This document shows positions 6,458 to 18,253 of a DNA stretch of 64,000 nt, one piece after another. The notes beneath the pieces are model-generated. The model did no database searches. It worked only from the letters and a program-made list of their open reading frames with translations, and had not been told where the DNA came from. Positions within the stretch are counted from its first letter, which is position 1; each line of letters starts with the position of its first letter. Position numbers and translations under genes: made by a program. Origin of the DNA: Lycorma delicatula (taxonomy: Eukaryota > Arthropoda > Insecta > Hemiptera > Fulgoridae); NCBI RefSeq assembly GCF_047948215.1, contig NC_134455.1, forward strand, positions 344,620,997-344,684,996, read 5' to 3'.

Positions 6458-7678
6458 ATAATGTCTGGCAGGACATCCCTCACTGTCATTTGTGACAGGA
6501 AATCCATGCCAGTACTCTCCAACGGGGTGGCCGGTTTCGGTTTGCCGCTGGAGGCGCTTTTTGAAGCGGCCGCCCTTTTGGCGGGGCGCGGGACCACAGT
6601 GGCCGCGGTGTTTTTAACAGCCTGCTTGGCCTTCCCCGCCGGGGCCGGTTTTGTCGCAGCATTTTGTTTTACCACCTTTTTAGTGGTAGCCGCCGGTTTT
6701 GGCTTGGCGGGCTTTGGGGAGGGTACCTCCCCTTTTTTCACTGCCGCCTTAGCCACAGGTGCCGGCACCTCCAGTTTGAGGGCTGTTTTTCCCCCACGGG
6801 CAGTCAACAGTCGCGGGCTTTTTAATTCCCTTGACTTTGTTAATCTGCTCCATATAATAGGGGCAGCCCCTGTAATTATCCGGATGCGGCCCCTTACAAT
6901 TTGCACAAGAAGCTGGTTCCTAACGTGTTTAGACGCATGTTGCAGTGTCATGGTTTCCACCACACTTCACGCATTGCTGGGCCCTTTGGCAATAATTTGA
7001 AGAGTGCCCAAATTTCTGGCATCTGTGGCACTGGGGCGGCCCCCCTCGAGACACAAAAGCAGTCACTGTGACCTTGCAGTAAAAAATACTGCTAAGGTCG
7101 TAAATGGTACGGGCCATAGGGGTCCTCTTAAGGGCCACTAGGCAGGTCGTGGTTTCCCGACCGTCCCTGGTGAGGAGCTTCTTACCCGAAGTGACCTCAA
7201 AGCCAAGGGAGGTCAGTTCCTCCCTTACTTCCTCCGGGGTAGCCCCATAGGGGATCCCCCGTATAACTAACTACCTTCAGCTCCCTGTCCTTCTGGAGCT
7301 GAAAAGAGTGGAAGGCAACTCTCTTGGCGTGTAGAAAACTCTGCACCGTCCGGTAGTCTGCCTCGCAGCCTTATTGAGAGCCCGGTGCTTTTTGCCACCA
7401 GGCGCCCCCCAATCCTCGACTTAATGTCGCGCGCTAATGCTGGCCACTCCTTTGAGCAGTCCAGCATTATCAGCGGGATTTTCTCCCGCCTGACGGTAGC
7501 AGGCTGTGATGGGCCACCATCATCAACCTGCGGGGTGGCGGATGCTGCAGCCCGCTACGGGCTTCGTCTCCATAGGAGGCACGGAGTCCCGACGTTTTAG
7601 GCGCTTCCTAGCGCCAGACCCGCTCTCCTCTCCGCCGACGGACAATTCCGCAATGGTGAACGGGGTGGAGGAGGCCTT
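6412..7678 (-). pseudogene. ORF1 (gag-like nucleic-acid-binding protein), broken; reference copy
   Basis: ORF1 proteins of this class bind element RNA and package it with the RT. Pieces appear in order on the minus strand but in several frames. A Ser/Gly/Arg-rich N-terminal part lies at 7678-7523 and includes a KRLKRRD patch. A second piece at about 7490-7267 includes MLDCSKEWPALARDI. A PRE_C2HC-like piece starting VIRGIPYGATPEEV begins at about 7266. Then come knuckle 1 (7030-6989, CX2CX4HX4C), knuckle 2 (6973-6935, CX2CX3HX4C) and knuckle 3 (6907-6863, CX2CX3HX6C), and last a Lys/Ala/Pro-rich tail down to 6412. Lesions are a frameshift around 7500, a tandem AACT duplication at 7265-7272, stops at 6931-6929 and 6922-6920 between knuckles 2 and 3, and a frameshift before the tail. 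The three knuckle spacings match the Jockey-type ORF1 pattern. Unit-specific base: g6798, giving Arg where most copies have Gly. Confidence 0.88.
6863..7030 (-). other. Three CCHC zinc knuckles of ORF1
   Basis: All three knuckles are in the same reading frame. Knuckle 1 begins CHRC and ends in Cys at 6989. Knuckle 2 begins CVKC, and its last Cys codon is at 6937-6935. Knuckle 3 begins CANC, and its last Cys codon is at 6865-6863. TAA (6931-6929) and TAG (6922-6920) separate knuckles 2 and 3, so they are nonsense mutations rather than a frameshift. Zinc ligands are all present, so sequence decay here is slight. Confidence 0.87.
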
Positions 7679-7840
7679 TTAATTTAAAAAAATTAAAACT
7701 TAAATTATCACTGCTTATAGACTACACTTCCTGTAACAAAATACACAAAAAATAAAATTGGAAAGTTAATCATTCCTGTTAAAATATAATTATTTTAAAT
7801 TTAACAGAATAGTCCTATAAGGATAGGCTATTTAGCTAAT

Positions 7841-8085
7841 GTAATTCAAATGACATCGCCCTGAGGACGATATTCAGGGCCTCGTGGTTCATCAGGAATT
7901 GGTCAGCGCTTCGCAGAGATGCCAGAATCCAGACATTCGGGCAGATTGGATTTGAGCAGGCGAGGCGGTGCTTTAACCCAACTGCTTCGTCCGGGTTGCA
8001 ACACATCCGAGACATATGCTGGGACGACCCGCTGCCACAGGAGGTCAGGAAACGATCTCATCCAGTTTTGGACGAACCAACTTGA
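7841..8085 (+). pseudogene. Plus-strand RT tail, unit 2
   Basis: Same 78-residue tail as at 1951-2187, ending at TGA 8083-8085. Confidence 0.82.
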
Positions 8086-8850
8086 GGTAACAGCCAACCA
8101 GGTAAACATGCCAGAAGGATGAGGTGAGTGCTTCTTTAATCACGTATATTATCATTATATAATATAGTATAATTATACTAATTCGATATTATATTTTTTA
8201 TCTTGGTTAAAACCATTTTTGCTATTGGTTCTTTGAATATAAGAGGCAACTTAACAATTTGATGTATGATTGTCATTTCCTTTTAACTTCTTGTATTAAT
8301 GATTGAAAGAAATTAAAATTAATAGAATCTAAAAATTAAATAAATAAATAATTTTAAAAATAAATTAAATACTCCGACCATGGTTTACCCCTTCCGCCAC
8401 CAATATGACCCATAAAGTAGTGATTTAACTAAACTAGAGAAACATAGGAAATAATCAAACATCCCATACAATATATACATGACCACATGTACATATATGC
8501 TTATATATCTTTAATGAGACCCGCCTCCTGACATCCACGTTCCTCTACTCAAACAAACTCCTCCTTCATGATAAGAAGTAAGAAGAGAAGACGAAACAGC
8601 AGAAGAAGAAGGAAGAATAACCGATCACAGAAGAATCCTGCCTCCTCGTCCGCTTAGTTCTTCTTAGAACTACAAGTAAAGCGGTTTTGTTTAAGGTTAC
8701 TCAAGAGAAGGGAGAGGCAAGGTCTACAGCATCGGCCTGGCGATTCACCGTAGGAAGACGTGCAGACTCATCAACCAAATCACACTTCCATTTTCATTAA
8801 CCTACCAGCAGAACAAGTGCTTTAAACCATCCACACCTCATACCACGGCG

Positions 8851-9164
8851 ATGGAACGAACAAAAAAAATCCAATTAATGGGGGGCCGACTTATTCCAAA
8901 TATTCAACACCCCGGCGCACGGGCGCTCAAAATCACGCTGCGTTAAATACATCTCTCCTGCCACCCCTTAACACGAGCAGACACCTAATTCTTAATAGAG
9001 ATGTTTCGCGTCTAACAAACAATTCTAACACCGCGCCAAAGTCCGCTGGTGCCATGAATCGCAGTAACCTCCTAGCCTCCCTTCTATCGTCAGAAAAAAG
9101 AAGAAGAAGAGAAGATAACAGGCTGTTGTCTCTCGACTGTATAGTTCTCTCCAGAACTTGCTAG
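8851..9164 (+). pseudogene. ORF1-like start, unit 2
   Basis: Six-G frameshifted form; stops 31 codons after the ATG. Confidence 0.4.
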
Positions 9165-10461
9165 CTAATTACAAGGTTACCAAGAAGATGTGAGGGACAG
9201 ACACGACAAGAAAATACCAACTTCCATACCGACCATCCGATTTAAAAATTCTCCCTTCGAATCGGAGAGCCTGGACAGTGTCCCGTGATGCTGTATGATT
9301 CTATAATCGGGCGTTATTTTTAATGACGGGTCTAAGTTTAATGTTTTATTATAATTTTTTATGGACGGATTTTTATTAGCATTCCATATCCGTTCGTACC
9401 AGCGTTTTCGAACCCATTTTTGGGTCCGACCCCCCTCAGACCGTCCGCTGAAGTCCTTCGGTCGTAACGCTTCATGGGCTAGCAGGAATACGCCACAACG
9501 GAATACGAACCAACTGTTTGGAGGGAGCAATGCGCTCCCTTCTCCGGAGGGAGTCGCAATTGCTGATCTAATTTAATTTATTTAATTGTAAGTTTTTATT
9601 TTAGGTATGGATAAGGAGATGATCTTCACCCACCCACTTCTTTAAAGGCTTCCCTTCACGATGCATCTCTGCTGTGCTCTTTTCCGGACTCCTGTCCGTG
9701 ACGTCGGGTCGCGTAAAGGGTCTGTTTTCATCTCAGATGACCTTTTCGTTCTTCTTTGGCCTGCACTTTTCGAGACTCGGCAGTAATCGAGATCACATGC
9801 CATTAACCTTGATATTGCCGTGGCCCCGAAGGTCTGAATGAACGAGGGAAAGTGCAGGTTTCTTCCTTCTTCGTTCTTTTATGCTGTCGGTGGCTGCTGG
9901 GCTCGTTCCCTCTTCTTCTTTCTTGAAGGGAACTTACAATTCGGTAAAAAATGATCGCCTTTTGTCGAAGAAGTAAAAAGTATTTTTTACACAAAATAAT
10001 ATTAATCTTCCAGACACACGTGTGTCCGGGAAGGGTTTGAGGGGACCGCGTGGCCGCTGTGAAGAAACCATTTGTTTATTGTGGTGGCTGTTGGTATCTG
10101 CAACAAAAGAAACAGAACACACACACACACACACACACGAAAAAAAAATTTGACTTTTTTATTTTAGGTTGACAGAATTAAAGGAAGGAAGGCCGTTTCC
10201 CAAGACGGCACGACGAGTCGTTCCACACCCACGTCTCTCCCGTTTCTGAAACAAGTGAAACAAAACACACACGGAGAAAAAAAAACCGCGTTTTTGTTTT
10301 AACCACAACTTATTTTGTTGATGTCTTGAGACCGTATAACTCGCGAAAATTAAACACTCGCGACCCCGGAAACGCCTCTGACGCGCTATTCCGTTTGTTG
10401 CTCATCCGGTATGTAGGCCCCTAAGCCTGGTTTGTCGATTCTCGGCTCCCGCACCGCACCA

Positions 10462-11442
10462 TCACGGTGGTTCGTCCAGTACGGCGTGAGGCCGCTTCCT
10501 TACAACTGTCGGGTTTGGGTCCTCTCGGCAGATGTCCCGAAGATGACTGTGTTCGGACACAGCCGCTCTCCCGAACAATCTGCGCGCCTGCACCACCCCC
10601 ACCTCGGACACGGATTGCAATCTCGCATCGGTTCGGAGAGGAGAGTGGCGTTCCTGACGAACGACGGAGCTCCAAATATCGTCCGCAACGCAATGTTTTG
10701 GACGACCTCGATCTTCTTTTGAAGCGAAGAGCTCAACATTGCCCCCCATGCCGGGTAAGCATATGTCAGAATCGGCAGTACGTACAGCCGAAAGATGAGT
10801 AACTTAGTTGCCAGTGGGTACGGGCTGGCACTGTTCAGCACTGGGTATAATGAGGCTCTGGCGGCCTTAGCCCTCCGGGTCACATAATTTACATGTTCGC
10901 CGAAGGTAAGCCGCCTGTCCACGACCACCCCCAGGTACTTAACCGTTTTCTCAAAAGTGATTTTCTCCCCTGAGATTTCCAGCTGCCTGGCCGTTTTGCG
11001 TGTCTTGTATGTGAACATCACGGCCACCGATTTTTCACCGTTGACCCCGATTCTCCACATATCGAGCCACGGTTCCATTAAGTCCAGTTGCCTTTGGAGC
11101 CTCCGGACCGCGTTATCCACATTTGCGGATTCGTAGAAATATGCCGCGTCGTCTGCATAAAGGGCCGTTTTGAACCCTTCCGACAGCGGCATATCGTTCA
11201 CGTACAAAGTGTACAGGAACGGGGAAAGCACTGCTCCTTGGGGAACCCCAGCGGCTATGACGGTCTGGCAAATATGACCGCATCAGTCTGACATAGCGGT
11301 ACGGAATCGCCGATTGCGCTAGTTTATAAAGCAGCCCGCTATGCCAAACTTTGTCAAAGGCCTTGGCCACATCCAGAAAAACGGCTGTACTCACCGCTTT
11401 CCTGTTCAGGCCTCCGACAAAGTCATCTATTATTTTTATCAT
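10462..11442 (-). pseudogene. Reverse transcriptase remnant, unit 2
   Basis: Three-frame fragment with the same breaks as the reference copy. Its core frame containing YADD is 11231-10500. Confidence 0.93.
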
Positions 11443-11605
11443 AATATATGGTAAAATAAAAATTCTGAGGAGGATATCTCCTCCTCAGTCGTCGTTTCTC
11501 CGCTATGGCGTCGGAGATATGAGGAAGGAGGTCGTTTCGAACAACTGCTCGAGTTTTGGGCGACAGTGTCGTCGATTTCCTCCGGGGTGTTAAGGAGCTC
11601 AAGAT

Positions 11606-12355
11606 TTACCGGCCTCTACTCCCGCTGGAGGATCTCGTAGAACCTTTTCCAGTTAACTGTGGGGAATCTCGACCGTCCCCTGCCTGTCCTAGTTCCAAAA
11701 GGACAGGGGAATGGTCCGAGCAGAGGTCTTCTATCGTTTCAATCATGAACGGGAGGGTACCCTCCTTCTTGACTGCGATATCTAGCACGTCAGGCCTAAA
11801 TCTGCCTGAATGATGAACGTGCGTGGGCACCTCAGGGCCTACGACGACCATGCGGCGGGCTCTCGCCCTTTCGTACAGCAATCTGCCATTCGGGTTTGTC
11901 AGATTGCTGTTCCATGACACGTGTTTGGCATTGAGGTCGCCAATGAGTAGCATGGGCCCATCCCAATTTTCCAGCACGGCATCCACATCTGCGCCGGTTA
12001 CCGCATCGTTCGGCTTTTTATAAGCCGAAACCAGCCGATACACCGTGCCTAGATGCTCCACATGCACACACGTTTGTTCCATCACGTTTTTATGAAGAAC
12101 AACGCGCGTATGCATGTGGCGTCTATGGACTAAAACCGCGGTTCCACCGGCGGTGGGGTATCCGGGTCGTACTGTCCTATCCGTCCTATATGTAAAATAG
12201 TCCCGAAGGGTCAGTGGCTTTATTGGGTTCAAGCGCGTCTCGGACAACAGTATCACGTCTATCAGTAGATCCTCGGCCAGACCGCAAAGTATAGCCATGA
12301 GGCACTCTATTAAGGACTGAAGAGATTTTGCCTGGAGCAGGCGTGGCAAGACCAT
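11606..12355 (-). pseudogene. Endonuclease remnant, units 2/3
   Basis: Same 249-codon frame as the reference copy, including Thr61 (t12175). SDHSPV intact. Confidence 0.93.
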
Positions 12356-13576
12356 ATAATGTCTGGCAGGACATCCCTCACTGTCATTTGTGACAGGAAA
12401 TCCATGCCAGTACTCTCCAACGGGGTGGCCGGTTTCGGTTTGCCGCTGGAGGCGCTTTTTGAAGCGGCCGCCCTTTTGGCGGGGCGCGGGACCACAGTGG
12501 CCGCGGTGTTTTTAACAGCCTGCTTGGCCTTCCCCGCCGGGGCCGGTTTTGTCGCAGCATTTTGTTTTACCACCTTTTTAGTGGTAGCCGCCGGTTTTGG
12601 CTTGGCGGGCTTTGGGGAGGGTACCTCCCCTTTTTTCACTGCCGCCTTAGCCACAGGTGCCGGCACCTCCAGTTTGAGGGCTGTTTTTCCCCCACGGGCA
12701 GTCAACAGTCGCGGGCTTTTTAATTCCCTTGACTTTGTTAATCTGCTCCATATAATAGGGGCAGCCCCTGTAATTATCCGGATGCGGCCCCTTACAATTT
12801 GCACAAGAAGCTGGTTCCTAACGTGTTTAGACGCATGTTGCAGTGTCATGGTTTCCACCACACTTCACGCATTGCTGGGCCCTTTGGCAATAATTTGAAG
12901 AGTGCCCAAATTTCTGGCATCTGTGGCACTGGGGCGGCCCCCCTCGAGACACAAAAGCAGTCACTGTGACCTTGCAGTAAAAAATACTGCTAAGGTCGTA
13001 AATGGTACGGGCCATAGGGGTCCTCTTAAGGGCCACTAGGCAGGTCGTGGTTTCCCGACCGTCCCTGGTGAGGAGCTTCTTACCCGAAGTGACCTCAAAG
13101 CCAAGGGAGGTCAGTTCCTCCCTTACTTCCTCCGGGGTAGCCCCATAGGGGATCCCCCGTATAACTAACTACCTTCAGCTCCCTGTCCTTCTGGAGCTGA
13201 AAAGAGTGGAAGGCAACTCTCTTGGCGTGTAGAAAACTCTGCACCGTCCGGTAGTCTGCCTCGCAGCCTTATTGAGAGCCCGGTGCTTTTTGCCACCAGG
13301 CGCCCCCCAATCCTCGACTTAATGTCGCGCGCTAATGCTGGCCACTCCTTTGAGCAGTCCAGCATTATCAGCGGGATTTTCTCCCGCCTGACGGTAGCAG
13401 GCTGTGATGGGCCACCATCATCAACCTGCGGGGTGGCGGATGCTGCAGCCCGCTACGGGCTTCGTCTCCATAGGAGGCACGGAGTCCCGACGTTTTAGGC
13501 GCTTCCTAGCGCCAGACCCGCTCTCCTCTCCGCCGACGGACAATTCCGCAATGGTGAACGGGGTGGAGGAGGCCTT
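12310..13576 (-). pseudogene. ORF1 (gag-like) remnant, unit 3
   Basis: Knuckle frame ends at 12827 and the Lys/Ala/Pro tail at 12310. Shares the Arg variant (g12696) with unit 2. Confidence 0.88.
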
Positions 13577-13738
13577 TTAATTTAAAAAAATTAAAACTTA
13601 AATTATCACTGCTTATAGACTACACTTCCTGTAACAAAATACACAAAAAATAAAATTGGAAAGTTAATCATTCCTGTTAAAATATAATTATTTTAAATTT
13701 AACAGAATAGTCCTATAAGGATAGGCTATTTAGCTAAT

Positions 13739-13983
13739 GTAATTCAAATGACATCGCCCTGAGGACGATATTCAGGGCCTCGTGGTTCATCAGGAATTGG
13801 TCAGCGCTTCGCAGAGATGCCAGAATCCAGACATTCGGGCAGATTGGATTTGAGCAGGCGAGGCGGTGCTTTAACCCAACTGCTTCGTCCGGGTTGCAAC
13901 ACATCCGAGACATATGCTGGGACGACCCGCTGCCACAGGAGGTCAGGAAACGATCTCATCCAGTTTTGGACGAACCAACTTGA
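13739..13983 (+). pseudogene. Plus-strand RT tail, unit 3
   Basis: Unchanged tail, TGA at 13981-13983. Confidence 0.82.
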
Positions 13984-14748
13984 GGTAACAGCCAACCAGG
14001 TAAACATGCCAGAAGGATGAGGTGAGTGCTTCTTTAATCACGTATATTATCATTATATAATATAGTATAATTATACTAATTCGATATTATATTATTTATC
14101 TTGGTTAAAACCATTTTTGCTATTGGTTCTTTGAATATAAGAGGCAACTTAACAATTTGATGTATGATTGTCATTTCCTTTTAACTTCTTGTATTAATGA
14201 TTGAAAGAAATTAAAATTAATAGAATCTAAAAATTAAATAAATAAATAATTTTAAAAATAAATTAAATACTCCGACCATGGTTTACCCCTTCCGCCACCA
14301 ATATGACCCATAAAGTAGTGATTTAACTAAACTAGAGAAACATAGGAAATAATCAAACATCCCATACAATATATACATGACCACATGTACATATATGCTT
14401 ATATATCTTTAATGAGACCCGCCTCCTGACATCCACGTTCCTCTACTCAAACAAACTCCTCCTTCATGATAAGAAGTAAGAAGAGAAGACGAAACAGCAG
14501 AAGAAGAAGGAAGAATAACCGATCACAGAAGAATCCTGCCTCCTCGTCCGCTTAGTTCTTCTTAGAACTACAAGTAAAGCGGTTTTGTTTAAGGTTACTC
14601 AAGAGAAGGGAGAGGCAAGGTCTACAGCATCGGCCTGGCGATTCACCGTAGGAAGACGTGCAGACTCATCAACCAAATCACACTTCCATTTTCATTAACC
14701 TACCAGCAGAACAAGTGCTTTAAACCATCCACACCTCATACCACGGCG

Positions 14749-15062
14749 ATGGAACGAACAAAAAAAATCCAATTAATGGGGGGCCGACTTATTCCAAATA
14801 TTCAACACCCCGGCGCACGGGCGCTCAAAATCACGCTGCGTTAAATACATCTCTCCTGCCACCCCTTAACACGAGCAGACACCTAATTCTTAATAGAGAT
14901 GTTTCGCGTCTAACAAACAATTCTAACACCGCGCCAAAGTCCGCTGGTGCCATGAATCGCAGTAACCTCCTAGCCTCCCTTCTATCGTCAGAAAAAAGAA
15001 GAAGAAGAGAAGATAACAGGCTGTTGTCTCTCGACTGTATAGTTCTCTCCAGAACTTGCTAG
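14749..15062 (+). pseudogene. ORF1-like start, unit 3
   Basis: Six-G frameshifted form, ATG at 14749. Confidence 0.4.
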
Positions 15063-16359
15063 CTAATTACAAGGTTACCAAGAAGATGTGAGGGACAGAC
15101 ACGACAAGAAAATACCAACTTCCATACCGACCATCCGATTTAAAAATTCTCCCTTCGAATCGGAGAGCCTGGACAGTGTCCCGTGATGCTGTATGATTCT
15201 ATAATCGGGCGTTATTTTTAATGACGGGTCTAAGTTTAATGTTTTATTATAATTTTTTATGGACGGATTTTTATTAGCATTCCATATCCGTTCGTACCAG
15301 CGTTTTCGAACCCATTTTTGGGTCCGACCCCCCTCAGACCGTCCGCTGAAGTCCTTCGGTCGTAACGCTTCATGGGCTAGCAGGAATACGCCACAACGGA
15401 ATACGAACCAACTGTTTGGAGGGAGCAATGCGCTCCCTTCTCCGGAGGGAGTCGCAATTGCTGATCTAATTTAATTTATTTAATTGTAAGTTTTTATTTT
15501 AGGTATGGATAAGGAGATGATCTTCACCCACCCACTTCTTTAAAGGCTTCCCTTCACGATGCATCTCTGCTGTGCTCTTTTCCGGACTCCTGTCCGTGAC
15601 GTCGGGTCGCGTAAAGGGTCTGTTTTCATCTCAGATGACCTTTTCGTTCTTCTTTGGCCTGCACTTTTCGAGACTCGGCAGTAATCGAGATCACATGCCA
15701 TTAACCTTGATATTGCCGTGGCCCCGAAGGTCTGAATGAACGAGGGAAAGTGCAGGTTTCTTCCTTCTTCGTTCTTTTATGCTGTCGGTGGCTGCTGGGC
15801 TCGTTCCCTCTTCTTCTTTCTTGAAGGGAACTTACAATTCGGTAAAAAATGATCGCCTTTTGTCGAAGAAGTAAAAAGTATTTTTTACACAAAATAATAT
15901 TAATCTTCCAGACACACGTGTGTCCGGGAAGGGTTTGAGGGGACCGCGTGGCCGCTGTGAAGAAACCATTTGTTTATTGTGGTGGCTGTTGGTATCTGCA
16001 ACAAAAGAAACAGAACACACACACACACACACACACGAAAAAAAAATTTGACTTTTTTATTTTAGGTTGACAGAATTAAAGGAAGGAAGGCCGTTTCCCA
16101 AGACGGCACGACGAGTCGTTCCACACCCACGTCTCTCCCGTTTCTGAAACAAGTGAAACAAAACACACACGGAGAAAAAAAAACCGCGTTTTTGTTTTAA
16201 CCACAACTTATTTTGTTGATGTCTTGAGACCGTATAACTCGCGAAAATTAAACACTCGCGACCCCGGAAACGCCTCTGACGCGCTATTCCGTTTGTTGCT
16301 CATCCGGTATGTAGGCCCCTAAGCCTGGTTTGTCGATTCTCGGCTCCCGCACCGCACCA

Positions 16360-17340
16360 TCACGGTGGTTCGTCCAGTACGGCGTGAGGCCGCTTCCTTA
16401 CAACTGTCGGGTTTGGGTCCTCTCGGCAGATGTCCCGAAGATGACTGTGTTCGGACACAGCCGCTCTCCCGAACAATCTGCGCGCCTGCACCACCCCCAC
16501 CTCGGACACGGATTGCAATCTCGCATCGGTTCGGAGAGGAGAGTGGCGTTCCTGACGAACGACGGAGCTCCAAATATCGTCCGCAACGCAATGTTTTGGA
16601 CGACCTCGATCTTCTTTTGAAGCGAAGAGCTCAACATTGCCCCCCATGCCGGGTAAGCATATGTCAGAATCGGCAGTACGTACAGCCGAAAGATGAGTAA
16701 CTTAGTTGCCAGTGGGTACGGGCTGGCACTGTTCAGCACTGGGTATAATGAGGCTCTGGCGGCCTTAGCCCTCCGGGTCACATAATTTACATGTTCGCCG
16801 AAGGTAAGCCGCCTGTCCACGACCACCCCCAGGTACTTAACCGTTTTCTCAAAAGTGATTTTCTCCCCTGAGATTTCCAGCTGCCTGGCCGTTTTGCGTG
16901 TCTTGTATGTGAACATCACGGCCACCGATTTTTCACCGTTGACCCCGATTCTCCACATATCGAGCCACGGTTCCATTAAGTCCAGTTGCCTTTGGAGCCT
17001 CCGGACCGCGTTATCCACATTTGCGGATTCGTAGAAATATGCCGCGTCGTCTGCATAAAGGGCCGTTTTGAACCCTTCCGACAGCGGCATATCGTTCACG
17101 TACAAAGTGTACAGGAACGGGGAAAGCACTGCTCCTTGGGGAACCCCAGCGGCTATGACGGTCTGGCAAATATGACCGCATCAGTCTGACATAGCGGTAC
17201 GGAATCGCCGATTGCGCTAGTTTATAAAGCAGCCCGCTATGCCAAACTTTGTCAAAGGCCTTGGCCACATCCAGAAAAACGGCTGTACTCACCGCTTTCC
17301 TGTTCAGGCCTCCGACAAAGTCATCTATTATTTTTATCAT
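16360..17340 (-). pseudogene. Reverse transcriptase remnant, unit 3
   Basis: Core frame 17129-16398. Protein pieces identical to the reference copy. Confidence 0.93.
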
Positions 17341-17503
17341 AATATATGGTAAAATAAAAATTCTGAGGAGGATATCTCCTCCTCAGTCGTCGTTTCTCCG
17401 CTATGGCGTCGGAGATATGAGGAAGGAGGTCGTTTCGAACAACTGCTCGAGTTTTGGGCGACAGTGTCGTCGATTTCCTCCGGGGTGTTAAGGAGCTCAA
17501 GAT

Positions 17504-18253
17504 TTACCGGCCTCTACTCCCGCTGGAGGATCTCGTAGAACCTTTTCCAGTTAACTGTGGGGAATCTCGACCGTCCCCTGCCTGTCCTAGTTCCAAAAGG
17601 ACAGGGGAATGGTCCGAGCAGAGGTCTTCTATCGTTTCAATCATGAACGGGAGGGTACCCTCCTTCTTGACTGCGATATCTAGCACGTCAGGCCTAAATC
17701 TGCCTGAATGATGAACGTGCGTGGGCACCTCAGGGCCTACGACGACCATGCGGCGGGCTCTCGCCCTTTCGTACAGCAATCTGCCATTCGGGTTTGTCAG
17801 ATTGCTGTTCCATGACACGTGTTTGGCATTGAGGTCGCCAATGAGTAGCATGGGCCCATCCCAATTTTCCAGCACGGCATCCACATCTGCGCCGGTTACC
17901 GCATCGTTCGGCTTTTTATAAGCCGAAACCAGCCGATACACCGTGCCTAGATGCTCCACATGCACACACGTTTGTTCCATCACGTTTTTATGAAGAACAA
18001 CGCGCGTATGCATGTGGCGTCTATGGACTAAAACCGCGGTTCCACCGGCGGTGGGGTATCCGGGTCGTACTGGCCTATCCGTCCTATATGTAAAATAGTC
18101 CCGAAGGGTCAGTGGCTTTATTGGGTTCAAGCGCGTCTCGGACAACAGTATCACGTCTATCAGTAGATCCTCGGCCAGACCGCAAAGTATAGCCATGAGG
18201 CACTCTATTAAGGACTGAAGAGATTTTGCCTGGAGCAGGCGTGGCAAGACCAT
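17504..18253 (-). pseudogene. Endonuclease remnant, units 3/4
   Basis: Has Pro61, the majority residue. All visible motifs intact. Confidence 0.93.

Larger units (their letters stand above)
4564..7678 (-). mobile_element. Decayed Jockey/R1-like non-LTR retrotransposon (reference copy)
   Basis: Read on the minus strand this 3.1-kb segment has the order expected of a LINE: gag with CCHC knuckles (7678-6412), endonuclease (6457-5708), linker (5707-5545) and reverse transcriptase (5544-4564). A complete element of this class with these two ORFs is normally 4-6 kb. Here the first half of the RT domain is missing and every ORF is split by frameshifts or stops. There is no LTR, aspartic protease or integrase, which excludes LTR retrotransposons and retroviruses. 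The 5' limit near 7678 is set by the switch from G+C-rich coding sequence to an AT-rich spacer. The 3' limit of the element is not resolved; only the end of ORF2 is. The same lesions occur in every copy, so decay came before amplification. Confidence 0.93.
5947..11844. repeat. Array unit 2 (5898 bp)
   Basis: Shares t6277 and g6798 only with unit 3. Private base t8196 in the AT-rich 3' flank. AC run of 11 pairs at 10117-10138. Gene-free stretches: 8086-8850 and 9165-10461. Confidence 0.98.
11845..17742. repeat. Array unit 3 (5898 bp)
   Basis: Carries the two unit-2 variants at 12175 (t) and 12696 (g), and no private base was noticed. AC run of 11 pairs at 16015-16036. Gene-free stretches: 13984-14748 and 15063-16359. 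Confidence 0.98.

Noticed and set aside
4564..7678. LTR retrotransposon or endogenous retrovirus
   Set aside because: No long terminal repeats, protease, RNase H/integrase order or envelope; the apurinic-type endonuclease lies upstream of the RT, as in LINEs.
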